Below are positions 1-9,861 of a stretch of 64,000 nucleotides of DNA, one piece after another. The stretch lies in contig NZ_AQUU01000001.1 of assembly GCF_000372365.1 (NCBI RefSeq), forward strand, positions 62,001-126,000, read 5' to 3'. The first letter of the stretch is position 1; each line of letters opens with the position of its first letter. This DNA is from Aggregatibacter actinomycetemcomitans DSM 8324 (GTDB lineage Bacteria; Pseudomonadota; Gammaproteobacteria; Enterobacterales; Pasteurellaceae). Made by a program: the position numbers and the translations under genes. Below the pieces are notes generated by a model. That model ran no database searches and was not told the DNA's origin. It was given only the letters and a program-made list of their open reading frames with translations.

Positions 1-1
1 T

Positions 2-340
2 TTAAAAGATCCCATCGCACGCGCCGACAGCATTATCGACATCAACACCGGCGAAACGGAAAACGTAGAAGAAAAAAGCACCAATGATATTGCCTTTTTG
101 ATGCAGCAAATGGAATGGCGGGAAACCCTGGAAAATATCGAACAGCAAAAAAATGCCAACGAATTAACCGCTTTCAGCCAAGAAATTCAGCAAACCCGCG
201 GCGCCATTTTAACGGAATTATCCACCGCACTTAACGAACAACAATGGCAAACGGCGCGGGCGATTACGGATAAATTACGTTTTATCAAAAAACTCCAAGC
301 CGAAATTGAACGGGTTGAAGAAAATCTATTTGATTTATAA
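2..340 (+). CDS. hscB: Fe-S cluster co-chaperone HscB (5' end cut by window)
   Basis: The reading frame is open from base 2, so this is the C-terminal 112 residues of a longer protein; the N-terminal J-domain lies outside the window. HscB is the J-type co-chaperone that brings the scaffold IscU to HscA and stimulates its ATPase. The visible part (LKDPIARAD near the start, then a helical stretch around [10 protein letters not shown] and an acidic, coiled C-terminus) matches the three-helix IscU-binding domain. It is followed after 20 bp by hscA, then fdx and iscX, the standard isc operon order, which makes the call secure despite truncation. Confidence 0.93.
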   Translation, partial: LKDPIARADSIIDINTGETENVEEKSTNDIAFLMQQMEWRETLENIEQQKNANELTAFSQEIQQTRGAILTELSTALNEQQWQTARAITDKLRFIKKLQAEIERVEENLFDL

Positions 341-360
341 TAAAAACATCGAGATATAAC

Positions 361-2220
361 ATGGCATTACTTCAAATTGCAGAGCCCGGTCAAAGCGCCG
401 CACCGCATCAACATAAACTGGCGGTAGGCATTGATCTCGGCACCACCAATTCCCTCATTGCCTCCGTGCGCAATGGCCACAGCGAAATTTTACTCGACGG
501 GCAAGATCGCCCGTTGTTGCCGTCCGTGGTGCATTTTGGCGGCGATGACAAGATTATCGTGGGCTATGAAGCTGCTGAACTTGCGGTGCATGATCCGCAA
601 AATACCGTAATTTCCGTCAAACGTTTAATTGGTCGCAGCCTGGCAGATATTCAACAACGCTACCCTAATTTACCTTATCAATTTGTTGCCAGCGAAAACG
701 GCTTGCCTTTACTGCAAACCACACAAGGCGCCCGCAGCCCCATTGAAATTTCTGCAGAAATACTGAAAAAACTGACCGCACTTGGTGAGCAGCGCTTGGG
801 CGGAAGCCTCGTGGGCGCGGTGATTACCGTCCCCGCCTATTTTGACGACGCACAACGCCAAAGCACCAAAGACGCGGCAAAACTCGCCGGATTAAATGTA
901 CTACGTTTACTCAACGAACCCACCGCTGCCGCCATCGCTTACGGTTTGGATAGCGGACAAGAAGGCGTCATTGCGGTGTATGATTTGGGTGGCGGCACAT
1001 TTGATATTTCAATTTTACGCCTTTCCCGTGGCGTGTTTGAAGTGTTAGCAACCGGCGGCGACACGGCGCTGGGCGGCGACGATTTCGATTTATTATTGGC
1101 GAATTGGATTATCGAACAATCCGCGATGAAACCGGAAAACGACAGCCAATACCGCGAACTCATTGAATTAGCCAATCAACTTAAATTAACCCTCAGCCAC
1201 GAAACGGAAACACAGATCCATTACCGCAATTGGTTGGGCAACATCACCCGCGAACAATTTAACGAACTGATTCAGCCTTTAGTCAAACGTTCGCTGTTAG
1301 CTTGCCGTCGCGCCTTAAAAGACGCCGGCGTAGAAGCGGACGAAGTACACGAAGTGGTCATGGTGGGTGGCTCCACCCGCGTGCCTTACGTGCGTGAACA
1401 AGTGGGTAAGTTTTTCCAAAAACAACCGCTAACTTCCATTGACCCCGACAAAGTAGTGGCATTAGGCGCGGCGATTCAAGCGGATATTCTTGCCGGTAAC
1501 AAACCGGATTCTGATTTGTTGTTATTGGATGTGATTCCGCTGTCCCTCGGCATTGAGACCATGGGCGGCTTGGTGGAAAAAATCATTCCGCGCAACACCA
1601 CCATTCCGGTGGCGCGCGCGCAGGAATTTACCACCTTTAAAGACGGGCAAACCGCCATGTCCGTGCATATCGTACAAGGGGAACGGGAAATGGTTACCGA
1701 CTGTCGCTCCCTTGCCCGTTTCACCCTGCGCGGCATTCCACCAATGGCAGCCGGCGCAGCGCATATTCGCGTGACTTATCAGGTAGATGCGGACGGTTTA
1801 TTAAGCGTCACTGCCATGGAAAAAACCACCGGCGTGCAATCGTCCATTCAGGTAAAACCGTCTTACGGTTTAACGGACGATGAAATCGCCAATATGTTGA
1901 AGGCCTCCATGGAAAATGCCAAAGAGGACATTCAAGCGCGCTTATTGGCGGAACAACGGGTGGAAGCAGAGCGCGTACTGGAAAGCGTGCGTTCGGCACT
2001 GGCGCAAGATTATGATTTATTAGATGACGACGAATTAAGTGCGGTCAAAAATACGATTATTTCGTTGGAACAGTTAAAACAACAAGAAGATTACATTGCT
2101 ATCAAGCAAGGAATCAAAGCATTAGATCTGGCAACGCAGGACTTTGCCGCACGCCGTATGGATAAATCTATTCGCGCCGCGCTGGCAGGTCAATCCGTTG
2201 AAGATATTGTAGGAAAATGA
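361..2220 (+). CDS. hscA: Fe-S assembly chaperone HscA (Hsp70 family)
   Basis: A 619-residue Hsp70-class protein dedicated to releasing 2Fe-2S clusters from IscU. The nucleotide-binding domain begins with [10 protein letters not shown] near residue 22 and carries [10 protein letters not shown] and VGGSTRVP; the substrate-binding domain follows from about residue 390. Length matches E. coli HscA (616 aa) rather than DnaK (about 638), and the acidic lid is shorter than in DnaK. The start ATG lies 20 bp after hscB. Its TGA stop sits 11 bp before the fdx start, so the genes are probably cotranscribed. Confidence 0.97.
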   Translation: MALLQIAEPGQSAAPHQHKLAVGIDLGTTNSLIASVRNGHSEILLDGQDRPLLPSVVHFGGDDKIIVGYEAAELAVHDPQNTVISVKRLIGRSLADIQQRYPNLPYQFVASENGLPLLQTTQGARSPIEISAEILKKLTALGEQRLGGSLVGAVITVPAYFDDAQRQSTKDAAKLAGLNVLRLLNEPTAAAIAYGLDSGQEGVIAVYDLGGGTFDISILRLSRGVFEVLATGGDTALGGDDFDLLLANWIIEQSAMKPENDSQYRELIELANQLKLTLSHETETQIHYRNWLGNITREQFNELIQPLVKRSLLACRRALKDAGVEADEVHEVVMVGGSTRVPYVREQVGKFFQKQPLTSIDPDKVVALGAAIQADILAGNKPDSDLLLLDVIPLSLGIETMGGLVEKIIPRNTTIPVARAQEFTTFKDGQTAMSVHIVQGEREMVTDCRSLARFTLRGIPPMAAGAAHIRVTYQVDADGLLSVTAMEKTTGVQSSIQVKPSYGLTDDEIANMLKASMENAKEDIQARLLAEQRVEAERVLESVRSALAQDYDLLDDDELSAVKNTIISLEQLKQQEDYIAIKQGIKALDLATQDFAARRMDKSIRAALAGQSVEDIVGK

Positions 2221-2231
2221 GGACGTTTAGC

Positions 2232-2573
2232 ATGCCAAAAGTGATTTTTTTACCCAATGAAGAGTTTTGCCCGGAAGGCATGGTGGTTGATGCCGCCGCC
2301 GGTGACAATTTATTAGAGGTCGCCCATAACGCCGGCGTGGAAATTCACCACGCCTGTGACGGTTCCTGCGCCTGCACCACCTGCCACGTGGTGGTGCGCG
2401 AAGGCGGCGATTCATTAAATGAACCATGCGACCAGGAAGAAGATATGTTAGACAAAGCCTGGGGCTTGGAAATAGACAGCCGCTTGTCTTGCCAATGTAT
2501 CATCGGTGATGAAGATTTAGTGGTGGAAATTCCGAAATATAACATCAACCACGCAAATGAGGCAGCGCATTAA
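2232..2573 (+). CDS. fdx: 2Fe-2S ferredoxin, Isc type
   Basis: A 113-residue adrenodoxin-like ferredoxin that donates electrons to iron-sulfur cluster assembly. The cluster ligands are visible as C42, C48, C51 (in [12 protein letters not shown]) and C87 (RLSC), the same numbering as E. coli Fdx; C46 is also present. An in-frame ATG at 2217 overlaps the hscA stop, but I chose 2232 because GAGGA at 2219-2223 is well spaced for it and because the protein then begins MPKV like its homologues. The stop overlaps the iscX start by one base (TAATG). Confidence 0.96.
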   Translation: MPKVIFLPNEEFCPEGMVVDAAAGDNLLEVAHNAGVEIHHACDGSCACTTCHVVVREGGDSLNEPCDQEEDMLDKAWGLEIDSRLSCQCIIGDEDLVVEIPKYNINHANEAAH

Positions 2574-2767
2574 TGAAATGGACTGACACGCAGCAAATTG
2601 CCGAAACCTTGTATGACAATAACCCGGACTTGGATCCAAAAACCGTGCGTTTTACCGATCTGCACCGCTGGATTTGTGAGCTGGACAATTTTGATGACGA
2701 TCCGCAAAAATCTAACGAATCCATTTTAGAAGCCATTTTGCTGAAGTGGTTGGAAGAGTACGAGTAA
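2573..2767 (+). CDS. iscX: Fe-S cluster assembly protein IscX
   Basis: A 64-residue acidic protein ([10 protein letters not shown]..., ending LKWLEEYE) matching the IscX/YfhJ family, about 66 aa in E. coli. IscX binds IscS and iron and modulates the rate of cluster assembly. The ATG shares its A with the fdx stop codon, so translation is probably coupled. It is the last gene of the isc operon here: an uptake word and two hairpins follow before the convergent metG. Confidence 0.95.
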   Translation: MKWTDTQQIAETLYDNNPDLDPKTVRFTDLHRWICELDNFDDDPQKSNESILEAILLKWLEEYE

Positions 2768-2815
2768 AAATTCTCTCGGAAAAGCAACCGCACTTTAATC
2801 GCAGACTTTAACTAT

Positions 2816-2885
2816 AAGGATAGGCTTTATGCCTGTCCTTTTCATATCATCGGGTTATCGGACAGACATAAAGTCTGTCCGATAA
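2816..2885. terminator. tandem hairpins between iscX and metG
   Basis: Two stem-loops lie back to back in the convergent gap. The first pairs 2816-2825 with 2831-2840 (10 bp, one G-T wobble, loop TTTAT). The second pairs 2855-2867 with 2873-2885 (13 perfect pairs, loop ATAAA). They probably end transcription from both sides. The GGCTTTATGCCTGTCC part recurs almost exactly at 23943-23958, so this may be a dispersed hairpin repeat. An uptake word sits just upstream at 2787-2796. Confidence 0.7.
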
Positions 2886-2900
2886 ATTTGTCATTATTGA

Positions 2901-4961
2901 CTACTTCACCTGCATTCCCGCCGTCACGCCTTCGTCGGCAGACAACAAGAATAAATCGGCACCGCCCGTTCCCGCACTTAAAATCATGCCTTCGGATACA
3001 CCAAATTTCATTTTGCGCGGTGCCAGGTTTGCCACCATAATCACAAAACGCCCTTCTAATTCTTCCGGTTTGTCGTAAGCCGCTTTAATACCGGAGAACA
3101 CTTGGCGTTTGTGATCGCCTAAATCCAATTCAAAACGCAATAATTTATTGGATTCCGGCACGGCTTCGCATTTCAACACTTTCGCCACACGTAAATCCAA
3201 TTTGGCAAAATCGTCAATGGTGATAGTTTCCGCAATCGGCTCAATGCCGCCCGCAGATTCACCGGTATTTTTGACCGCACTTTTCGCCGTGGCAGGTGCA
3301 TTGACCTGTGCATTTTCCGCTTTGGACGCTTCGATCATGGCTTCAATTTGTTTGCCGTCCAAACGGGAGAACAAGGCTTTGAACGGGGCGATTGGGTGAT
3401 TTAGCAATGGTTGCGCCAAATTCGCCCAAGTTAATTTAGATTGCAGGAAGGCTTCCGCCCGTTCGGCAAGTTTCGGCAACACCGGTTTTAAATAGCCCAT
3501 AAGCACGCGGAATAACTGAATGCCCATAGAGCAAACCGCTTGTAATTCCGCGTCTTTGCCTGCTTCTTTGGCAATCACCCAAGGGACTTTGTCATCAATG
3601 TATTTATTGGCTTTGTCCGTTAACGCCATGATTTCACGAATGGCTTTGCCGAATTCGCGGTTTTCATAATAAGCGGCGATCTGTTCCGATTGAGCAATAA
3701 ATTCATCAAATAAGGCTTGATCGTCCAAACTCGCTGCCAATTTTCCATCGAAACGTTTTTGAATAAAGCCGGCATTACGGGAAGCCAAATTAACAAGTTT
3801 ATTCACCAAATCCGTATTCACGCGCTGTACGAAATCCTCTAAGTTCAAATCCAAATCATCAATGCGATTGCTCAGTTTCGCCGCGTAGTAATAGCGCAAA
3901 CATTCCGGATCCAAGTACTTCAAATAAGTTGCCGCTTGAATGAAAGTGCCACGGGATTTCGACATTTTCTCACCGTTCACCGTCACATAGCCGTGCACGA
4001 AAATATTGCTCGGTTTACGGAAATCGGCACCTTCCAGCATTGCCGGCCAGAACAGGCTGTGGAAATACATAATGTCTTTGCCGATGAAATGATACAGTTC
4101 CGCGTCGCTGTCTTTGCGCCACAAACCGTCAAAATCAATGTGGCTTTCGCGTTTACACAGATTTTTGAAGGACGCCATATAGCCAATCGGCGCATCCAGC
4201 CACACATAGAAATATTTGCCTTCCTCATTCGGAATTTGGAAGCCGAAATACGGCGCGTCACGGGAAATGTCCCACTGTTGCAGACCCGCTTCAAACCATT
4301 CCTGCATTTTATTCACCACTTCCGATTGCAAGGAACCGGAACCCAGCCAGTTTTTCAACATGGCTTCAAAACTCGGCAAATCAAAGAAGAAATGTTCGGA
4401 GTCTTTCATCACCGGCGTCGCACCGGAAACCACAGAACGCGGACTAATCAATTCCGTCGGGCTGTAAGTTGCCGCGCACACTTCACAGTTATCGCCGTAT
4501 TGATCAGGCGATTTACATTTCGGGCAAGTGCCTTTTACGAAACGATCGGGCAAAAACATCCCTTTTTCCGGATCATATAATTGAGAAATGGTACGGCTTT
4601 TAATAAAACCGTTTTCTTTCAAGCGGTTGTAAATTAATTCGGAAAGTTCGCGATTTTCTTCGCTATGGGTGGAGTGGTAGTTATCAAAACTGATGTTAAA
4701 GCCGGCAAAATCCGCCATGTGTTTTTGGCGCACATCATCAATCAATTGTTCCGGCGTGATGCCCATTTGATCGGCTTTTAACATAATCGGCGTGCCATGC
4801 GCGTCATCGGCACAAACAAAGTGAATTTCATTGCCGCGCATTCGTTGAAAACGCACCCAAATATCCGCTTGAATATGTTCCAGCATATGCCCTAAATGGA
4901 TCGGACCATTGGCATAAGGCAAGGCACAAGTCACGAGGATTTTACGTTTATTATTCGACAT
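2901..4961 (-). CDS. metG: methionyl-tRNA synthetase
   Basis: A 686-residue class I aminoacyl-tRNA synthetase that charges tRNA-Met. The HIGH-type motif is in [12 protein letters not shown] near residue 16, the zinc-binding knuckle is CPKC...CEVC near residues 145-161, and the second signature is KMSKS. The C-terminal segment from about residue 580 ([12 protein letters not shown]) is the dimerising tRNA-binding (EMAP-type) domain, so this is the long form as in E. coli (677 aa). It is divergent from mrp across 172 bp. An uptake word lies inside the gene at 3274-3283. Confidence 0.98.
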   Translation of the reverse strand: MSNNKRKILVTCALPYANGPIHLGHMLEHIQADIWVRFQRMRGNEIHFVCADDAHGTPIMLKADQMGITPEQLIDDVRQKHMADFAGFNISFDNYHSTHSEENRELSELIYNRLKENGFIKSRTISQLYDPEKGMFLPDRFVKGTCPKCKSPDQYGDNCEVCAATYSPTELISPRSVVSGATPVMKDSEHFFFDLPSFEAMLKNWLGSGSLQSEVVNKMQEWFEAGLQQWDISRDAPYFGFQIPNEEGKYFYVWLDAPIGYMASFKNLCKRESHIDFDGLWRKDSDAELYHFIGKDIMYFHSLFWPAMLEGADFRKPSNIFVHGYVTVNGEKMSKSRGTFIQAATYLKYLDPECLRYYYAAKLSNRIDDLDLNLEDFVQRVNTDLVNKLVNLASRNAGFIQKRFDGKLAASLDDQALFDEFIAQSEQIAAYYENREFGKAIREIMALTDKANKYIDDKVPWVIAKEAGKDAELQAVCSMGIQLFRVLMGYLKPVLPKLAERAEAFLQSKLTWANLAQPLLNHPIAPFKALFSRLDGKQIEAMIEASKAENAQVNAPATAKSAVKNTGESAGGIEPIAETITIDDFAKLDLRVAKVLKCEAVPESNKLLRFELDLGDHKRQVFSGIKAAYDKPEELEGRFVIMVANLAPRKMKFGVSEGMILSAGTGGADLFLLSADEGVTAGMQVK

Positions 4962-5133
4962 AATATTAACCTTAAGAATTCGTGAAAAACAGGGAAAAAA
5001 TTGGCGCTTATGTTACCTTATTGAGGGTATTTTTTCTAGTTTAATCATGGTTTAGACATTTTTAACTTAACAGATAAAGGCGGGAGTGATTAAATATAGC
5101 GAACTAATTTGCTACATTAGAAAGGACGACATT

Positions 5134-6246
5134 ATGGCGACGTTATTTTCAGAAAATTTAACGGAACAACAAAAGAAACGGATTGTTCGGTTATTCAAAG
5201 ACTTTCAACACCCTACCCTGCAAAAAGATCTCATTTCCCTCAATACCTTAAAGAAAGTTGAAAAAGGCGGCGACACCTTACGCATTGAAATCACCATGCC
5301 TTTTGCATGGAACACCGCCTTTGCGGACTTAAAAAATGCTTTGACCGCACCGTTAAAACAGATAGCGGACGCAAAAAACGCGAAATGGCAGCTTAACTAC
5401 CAAATCGCCACCTTAAAACGCGCCAACAATCACCCGGCGGTAAAAGGCGTGAAGAACATTATTGCCGTGAGCTCCGGCAAAGGCGGCGTGGGCAAATCCA
5501 CCATTTCCGTGAACCTCGCCATCGCCTTGCACCTACAAGGTGCACGCGTGGGCATCTTAGACGCGGATATTTACGGACCGTCCATTCCGCATATGCTCGG
5601 CGCACCGCACCAACGCCCGACATCGCCGGACAACAAACACATCACCCCTATTCAAGCACACGGTTTATACGCCAACTCCATCGGCTTTCTCATGGACGAA
5701 GATAACGCCACCATTTGGCGCGGCCCGATGGCAAGCAGTGCCTTAAGCCAATTATTACAAGAAACTTTATGGCCGGACTTGGATTACCTCGTCATCGATA
5801 TGCCTCCGGGCACCGGCGATATTCAGCTCACCTTGTCCCAACAAATTCCGGTCACCGGCGCGGTGGTCGTCACCACACCGCAAGACATTGCGTTATTGGA
5901 TGCGGTAAAAGGTATCGCCATGTTTGAACGGGTTTCCGTGCCTGTATTGGGCATTGTAGAGAATATGTCCATGCATATTTGTAGCAACTGCGGTCACCAA
6001 GAAGCCATCTTCGGCACCGGCGGCGCGGAATGCATCGCGGATAAATACAACATCAAAGTATTGGGTCAGCAACCGTTGCACATCCGCCTCCGTCAAGATC
6101 TGGATCGCGGCGAACCGACCGTCATCGCCGCCCCGGACAGCGAAATCGCCCACAGCTTCCTACAATTAGCAGAAAAAGTCGCAAGCGAACTCTACTGGCA
6201 AGGCTCCGTAATCCCGAGTGAAATTATGTTCCGAGAAGTGAATTAG
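5134..6246 (+). CDS. mrp: iron-sulfur cluster carrier ATPase Mrp/ApbC
   Basis: A 370-residue P-loop protein that carries and transfers iron-sulfur clusters. It has the deviant Walker A motif SSGKGGVGKS near residue 112, the usual N-terminal MIP18-like domain of about 95 residues, and a C-terminal CSNC pair that binds the bridging cluster. The frame opens at a GTG at 5086, but I place the start at ATG 5134, preceded by AAAGGA; this gives the E. coli length (369 aa). It is divergent from metG and followed by a paired-uptake-word terminator. Confidence 0.95.
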   Translation: MATLFSENLTEQQKKRIVRLFKDFQHPTLQKDLISLNTLKKVEKGGDTLRIEITMPFAWNTAFADLKNALTAPLKQIADAKNAKWQLNYQIATLKRANNHPAVKGVKNIIAVSSGKGGVGKSTISVNLAIALHLQGARVGILDADIYGPSIPHMLGAPHQRPTSPDNKHITPIQAHGLYANSIGFLMDEDNATIWRGPMASSALSQLLQETLWPDLDYLVIDMPPGTGDIQLTLSQQIPVTGAVVVTTPQDIALLDAVKGIAMFERVSVPVLGIVENMSMHICSNCGHQEAIFGTGGAECIADKYNIKVLGQQPLHIRLRQDLDRGEPTVIAAPDSEIAHSFLQLAEKVASELYWQGSVIPSEIMFREVN

Positions 6247-6259
6247 GAAGGGATAGATA

Positions 6260-6307
6260 AAAAGTGCGGTCGATTTGAAAAATGTTTTTTAAATTGACCG
6301 CACTTTT
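6260..6307. terminator. inverted pair of uptake sequences acting as terminator
   Basis: AAAGTGCGGTCGATTT (6261-6276) faces AAATTGACCGCACTTT (6291-6306), forming a 16-bp stem with one wobble and a T-run. It lies between the convergent mrp and dspB, so it can terminate both. The arms are the Haemophilus-type DNA uptake word. Confidence 0.8.
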
Positions 6308-6335
6308 ATTTTGAACACGCGTTAGCAATCTATTT

Positions 6336-7481
6336 TCACTCATCCCCATTCGTCTTATGAATCACCGCTTCCAATAAACTTTTCGTGTTTTTCTGAATTG
6401 TTTCGTCTTTCAGCGCTTTTGCATCTTCTCCCCAGATCGATAATGCTGCGCCGGCTATTTCATGAGTATTTTGTACGCGGTTTTTGGTGTTTCGTCCATC
6501 CCAAACACCAAGATCCCAATTTTTTATAACATCTTTGGCGGCAAAGGCGGCATCTTGCGAGAAGGTTGGTGAAGCTTTCGGAACAATGTAAAGATAATAG
6601 GAATTATAGTTCAGGACAGTAAAGCCTTTCGCCAGCAACTCCGGCAAACTGACCCGCATATCACGACGCTCGGCAGCTTCATTTTTGTCCTGCGTATCGC
6701 CATCATAGCTCCAATAAGTAATTTCAATATTCGGGTTGATTTGCTCAAAAGTACTTTTAATTAATCCGTCATTCCACATTCGGGTTTTCAACCCCTTTTT
6801 CTCTAAAAAGTAGGATAGTTTATTGGCATACGTAATAAACTCATGATTACTTTCCACAGAATAACCAAATTCATCGCCACCAATATGAAAATGCTGACTC
6901 GTGTCGCCAAAAATATCAATAACCTCATTCATTAAAGATTGCATAAAGGCAATACTGTCAGCATTAGTAATATCAATTTCATCATCTACCTGGCGTGATT
7001 TTAATCCTTGAAGATACTTGACCCCTCTGTCTTTTTGCACCAGTTTAAAGATCGCCGTCATGTGATTCGGACTGTCAAGCTCGGGAATCAACTCAATGCC
7101 TTTTGCCTTAGCATAGGCTTTGATATCGTCAAGTTGCCGATAACTCAAGAATGGCTTTCCGGTATAAGGGTTAATATAAATACCGTCTTTGCCCTGCACG
7201 GCATTTTCCGCACGTTGATTAAGTAAATGGCTTTCTATCGCATAGTTTTCATGGTCGGAAAAATGCAGGTGCAGAAAATTACCGCCGGAAAGGCTGATGG
7301 TATCAATAAAGGATTTAATCACCTCGGGTGAATAAAAATGTCGGGCGATGTCCAGCATTAATCCGGTCTGCTTGGTACTTATTTTTTGCGGATATATGGA
7401 ATTGCCTTTTACGCAACAATTCAACACGCTAAATAGTCCCAGTAGGAAAAGAGATAAAATAATTTTCTTAATATAATTCAT
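6336..7481 (-). CDS. dspB: dispersin B, biofilm-dispersing beta-N-acetylhexosaminidase
   Basis: A 381-residue glycoside hydrolase family 20 enzyme that hydrolyses poly-beta-1,6-N-acetylglucosamine, the PGA biofilm polysaccharide, outside the cell. The N-terminus (MNYIKKIILSLFLLGLF) is a signal sequence of about 20 residues; the mature part starts NCCVKGNS as in the crystallised enzyme. The catalytic Asp-Glu pair is in HIGGDEFGY, precursor D203-E204, corresponding to mature D183-E184. The sequence is nearly identical to my memory of A. actinomycetemcomitans DspB, with a few substitutions. It stands alone: a terminator separates it from ndk upstream, and no pgaABCD genes are in the window. Its presence is the strongest species marker here. 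Confidence 0.97.
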   Translation of the reverse strand: MNYIKKIILSLFLLGLFSVLNCCVKGNSIYPQKISTKQTGLMLDIARHFYSPEVIKSFIDTISLSGGNFLHLHFSDHENYAIESHLLNQRAENAVQGKDGIYINPYTGKPFLSYRQLDDIKAYAKAKGIELIPELDSPNHMTAIFKLVQKDRGVKYLQGLKSRQVDDEIDITNADSIAFMQSLMNEVIDIFGDTSQHFHIGGDEFGYSVESNHEFITYANKLSYFLEKKGLKTRMWNDGLIKSTFEQINPNIEITYWSYDGDTQDKNEAAERRDMRVSLPELLAKGFTVLNYNSYYLYIVPKASPTFSQDAAFAAKDVIKNWDLGVWDGRNTKNRVQNTHEIAGAALSIWGEDAKALKDETIQKNTKSLLEAVIHKTNGDE

Positions 7482-7546
7482 AAAAATTCCTTGTAGAAGT
7501 TTTGTAACCTTTTGCTAACTTACTCTCATTAAATAATTAAATTAAT

Positions 7547-7574
7547 ATAAAAAAACAGAGCACACTTCTCTGTT
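7547..7574 (-). terminator. rho-independent terminator after ndk
   Basis: AACAGAG (7554-7560) and CTCTGTT (7568-7574) form a stem with a 7-base loop; on the minus strand the hairpin is followed by a run of about eight T (A-run at 7547-7553 on plus). It ends the pepB-ndk transcript upstream of dspB, implying that dspB has its own promoter in 7482-7546. Confidence 0.8.
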
Positions 7575-7616
7575 AAAAAGCCATTCTGTTTTCACGAAAG
7601 GGCTTATTGTTCGATC

Positions 7617-8042
7617 CTAATAATGACTAATCTCATCGCTCACGAAAAAATAGGCGATTTCACGGGCAGCACTTTCCGGACTGTCGGAACCATGTACGGA
7701 GTTTTCCTGTTGGCTTAAGGCAAAATCACGGCGAATCGTGCCTTTGGCAGCGTTCTCAGGGTTAGTACTGCCAATTAAAGTGCGGTAATCCTGCACGGCG
7801 TTTTCTTTTTCCAATACGCTAACCAACACAGGGGCGGATGTCATGTATTCCACCAACGACACAAAAAAAGGTTTGCCTTGGTGTTCGACATAAAAACCTT
7901 CCGCCTGCTCCTGCGTTAAATGCAACATTTTTGCTGCCACAATTTTAAAACCCTGTTGCTCAAAGCGCGCCAAAATTGCGCCGACTAAGTGGCGTTTCAC
8001 CGCATCCGGTTTAATAATGGATAATGTTCGTTGTAAGCTCAT
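7617..8042 (-). CDS. ndk: nucleoside diphosphate kinase
   Basis: A 141-residue enzyme that transfers phosphate from ATP to other nucleoside diphosphates through a phosphohistidine. The active-site histidine is H117 in [10 protein letters not shown], and the N-terminus has the family signature LSIIKPDAV. Length is typical (E. coli 143). It starts 12 bp after the pepB stop and is read with it; a clear terminator follows. An uptake word lies inside at 7777-7786. Confidence 0.98.
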   Translation of the reverse strand: MSLQRTLSIIKPDAVKRHLVGAILARFEQQGFKIVAAKMLHLTQEQAEGFYVEHQGKPFFVSLVEYMTSAPVLVSVLEKENAVQDYRTLIGSTNPENAAKGTIRRDFALSQQENSVHGSDSPESAAREIAYFFVSDEISHY

Positions 8043-8053
8043 GTAACCTCCTC

Positions 8054-9361
8054 TTACTGTTGATTTGCTTTAGTAATTAATAGATTGGCTAAAGTTTGCA
8101 CACCAATACCGGTGGCACCGGTCGCCCATAAATCGCTTGGCGTTTTGCGATAGGTGGCGGAGCAATCAATGTGCAGCCAATGCTGTTGATAATTTTTCAC
8201 GAAATAGGATAAAAAAGCGGTGGCAGTGCTGGCACCTGCGCCGATGGGAACCGTGCCGGTGTTGGCAATATCGGCGAAGGCGGTTTTAATCTGTCCGCGA
8301 TGTAGCTCCGCAAACGGCAAACGCCAAAACGCTTCCTGTTCCTGCTCGGCAGAACGGAATAATTCGCCGACCAAGTTATCATCCATAGACAACACACTGT
8401 GATAATCGTTGCCGACGGCGACTTTTGCGGCACCCGTTAAAGTGGCGCAATCCACGATAAATTGCGGTTGTTGCGCATCGGCGTCAATTAAACCGTCCGC
8501 CAACACTAAGCGTCCTTCCGCGTCGGTGTTCAGAATTTCCACGGTCACGCCGTTGCGATACTGGATAATGTCGCCCAATTTAAAGGCACGACTGCTGACC
8601 AAATTTTCTGCGCAGCAAAGGAATAATTTCACCCGCTGATTTAAGCCGCGTAAAATTGCCAACCCCAACGCACCCGTTAATAACGCCGCGCCACCCATGT
8701 CGGTGCGCATGGTGCTCATGCCGTCGCTCGGTTTAATGCTGTAACCGCCGCTGTCAAAGGTAATGCCTTTGCCTACCAAACACGCCAGCACGGGCGCATC
8801 AGGGCTGCCCGTCGGGTTGAAATCCAACTGCAACATTGCCGGCAGATTTTGCGAGCCTTTTCCCACCTGCCATAAGCCGTGGTAACCGCGCTCAAGCAAC
8901 TCCTCACGAGAAACGATGGAAAAACCAACCGCACTTTTTTTGCCCTGTTGCTCTGCCGTTTGAACGATAAACTTCGCCGCGCGCTGGGCAAGTTCTTCCG
9001 GGGTTAAAATAGCGGCAGGTAAATTAATGATTTCACGAACGAAATCGCCGCATTGAATGCGATGATTCAGTTCCTGCTGTTGTGCGGCAGATAAGGTCGG
9101 GAATTGAACCTTGAAGTGTTTCTTAGCATTATAAAAGCCTTGATAAAACGCCCAGCAATTTTCCAGCTGCCAATGTTCGCCACTTAATGTGACATTGGAA
9201 ATGCCTTGATTTTGTAATTTGCGTGCGGCTTTTTGTACGGAAGTGCGGTCGGAAAAATCGGTTAAATGAATGGTGGCTTTATCTTCGTTGAAACTGATTA
9301 ACGCTTTTTCGCCCCACGCGGCAGATGCCGGTTGGTTCGAAAGCAAAACTTGCATGGACAT
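8054..9361 (-). CDS. pepB: aminopeptidase B, M17 family
   Basis: A 435-residue cytosolic leucine-aminopeptidase-family zinc/manganese enzyme that trims peptides. The family signature [13 protein letters not shown] is present, as are the metal-binding lysine/aspartate segments around [11 protein letters not shown]. The frame extends upstream to an ATG at 9382, but GGGAG spaced about 5 bases before ATG 9361 favours the protein beginning MSMQVLL, matching the H. influenzae length as I remember it. It is cotranscribed with ndk downstream. Confidence 0.93.
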   Translation of the reverse strand: MSMQVLLSNQPASAAWGEKALISFNEDKATIHLTDFSDRTSVQKAARKLQNQGISNVTLSGEHWQLENCWAFYQGFYNAKKHFKVQFPTLSAAQQQELNHRIQCGDFVREIINLPAAILTPEELAQRAAKFIVQTAEQQGKKSAVGFSIVSREELLERGYHGLWQVGKGSQNLPAMLQLDFNPTGSPDAPVLACLVGKGITFDSGGYSIKPSDGMSTMRTDMGGAALLTGALGLAILRGLNQRVKLFLCCAENLVSSRAFKLGDIIQYRNGVTVEILNTDAEGRLVLADGLIDADAQQPQFIVDCATLTGAAKVAVGNDYHSVLSMDDNLVGELFRSAEQEQEAFWRLPFAELHRGQIKTAFADIANTGTVPIGAGASTATAFLSYFVKNYQQHWLHIDCSATYRKTPSDLWATGATGIGVQTLANLLITKANQQ

Positions 9362-9499
9362 AATTTCTCCCATTGGAAACAAATGATAATCGTTTTTAAT
9401 ATATCAGCTTTTACGGATTTTCTCACCATGAATCGAAGAAAAAGCCGATTCCGGCAGGCTTCTTGATTTAAAAAACTTTCTTGCCATCAACAAAAACGG

Positions 9500-9505
9500 T
9501 ATAAT
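9500..9505 (+). promoter_or_regulatory. -10 element upstream of infA
   Basis: A perfect TATAAT lies 75 bp before the infA start, between the divergent pepB and infA. No good -35 lies at 16-18 bp (TTTCTT or TTCTTG at best; TTGCCA is too close). The call is by sequence only. Confidence 0.5.
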
Positions 9506-9580
9506 CCGCACCGAATTTTTGTACAAGATTCCGCCAACGGAAACCGGCGGTAGCACTGATTAATTATTTTAGAGGATTAA

Positions 9581-9799
<219 letters not shown>

Positions 9800-9823
9800 T
9801 TGTCGGCTTAATCACCCAAAACA

Positions 9824-9851
9824 AAAACACCGGCATTTATCCGGTGTTTTT
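9824..9851. terminator. terminator between infA and lnt
   Basis: AAAACACCGG (9824-9833) pairs perfectly with CCGGTGTTTT (9841-9850), with a 7-base loop and T- and A-rich flanks on the two sides. It is usable by both the infA and lnt transcripts. Confidence 0.9.
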
Positions 9852-9861
9852 ACTTTTTTCT

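Noticed and set aside
3936-4580. 214-codon frame opposite metG
   Set aside because: Antisense shadow of a well-conserved gene with the same codon pattern; no ribosome-binding site or domain.
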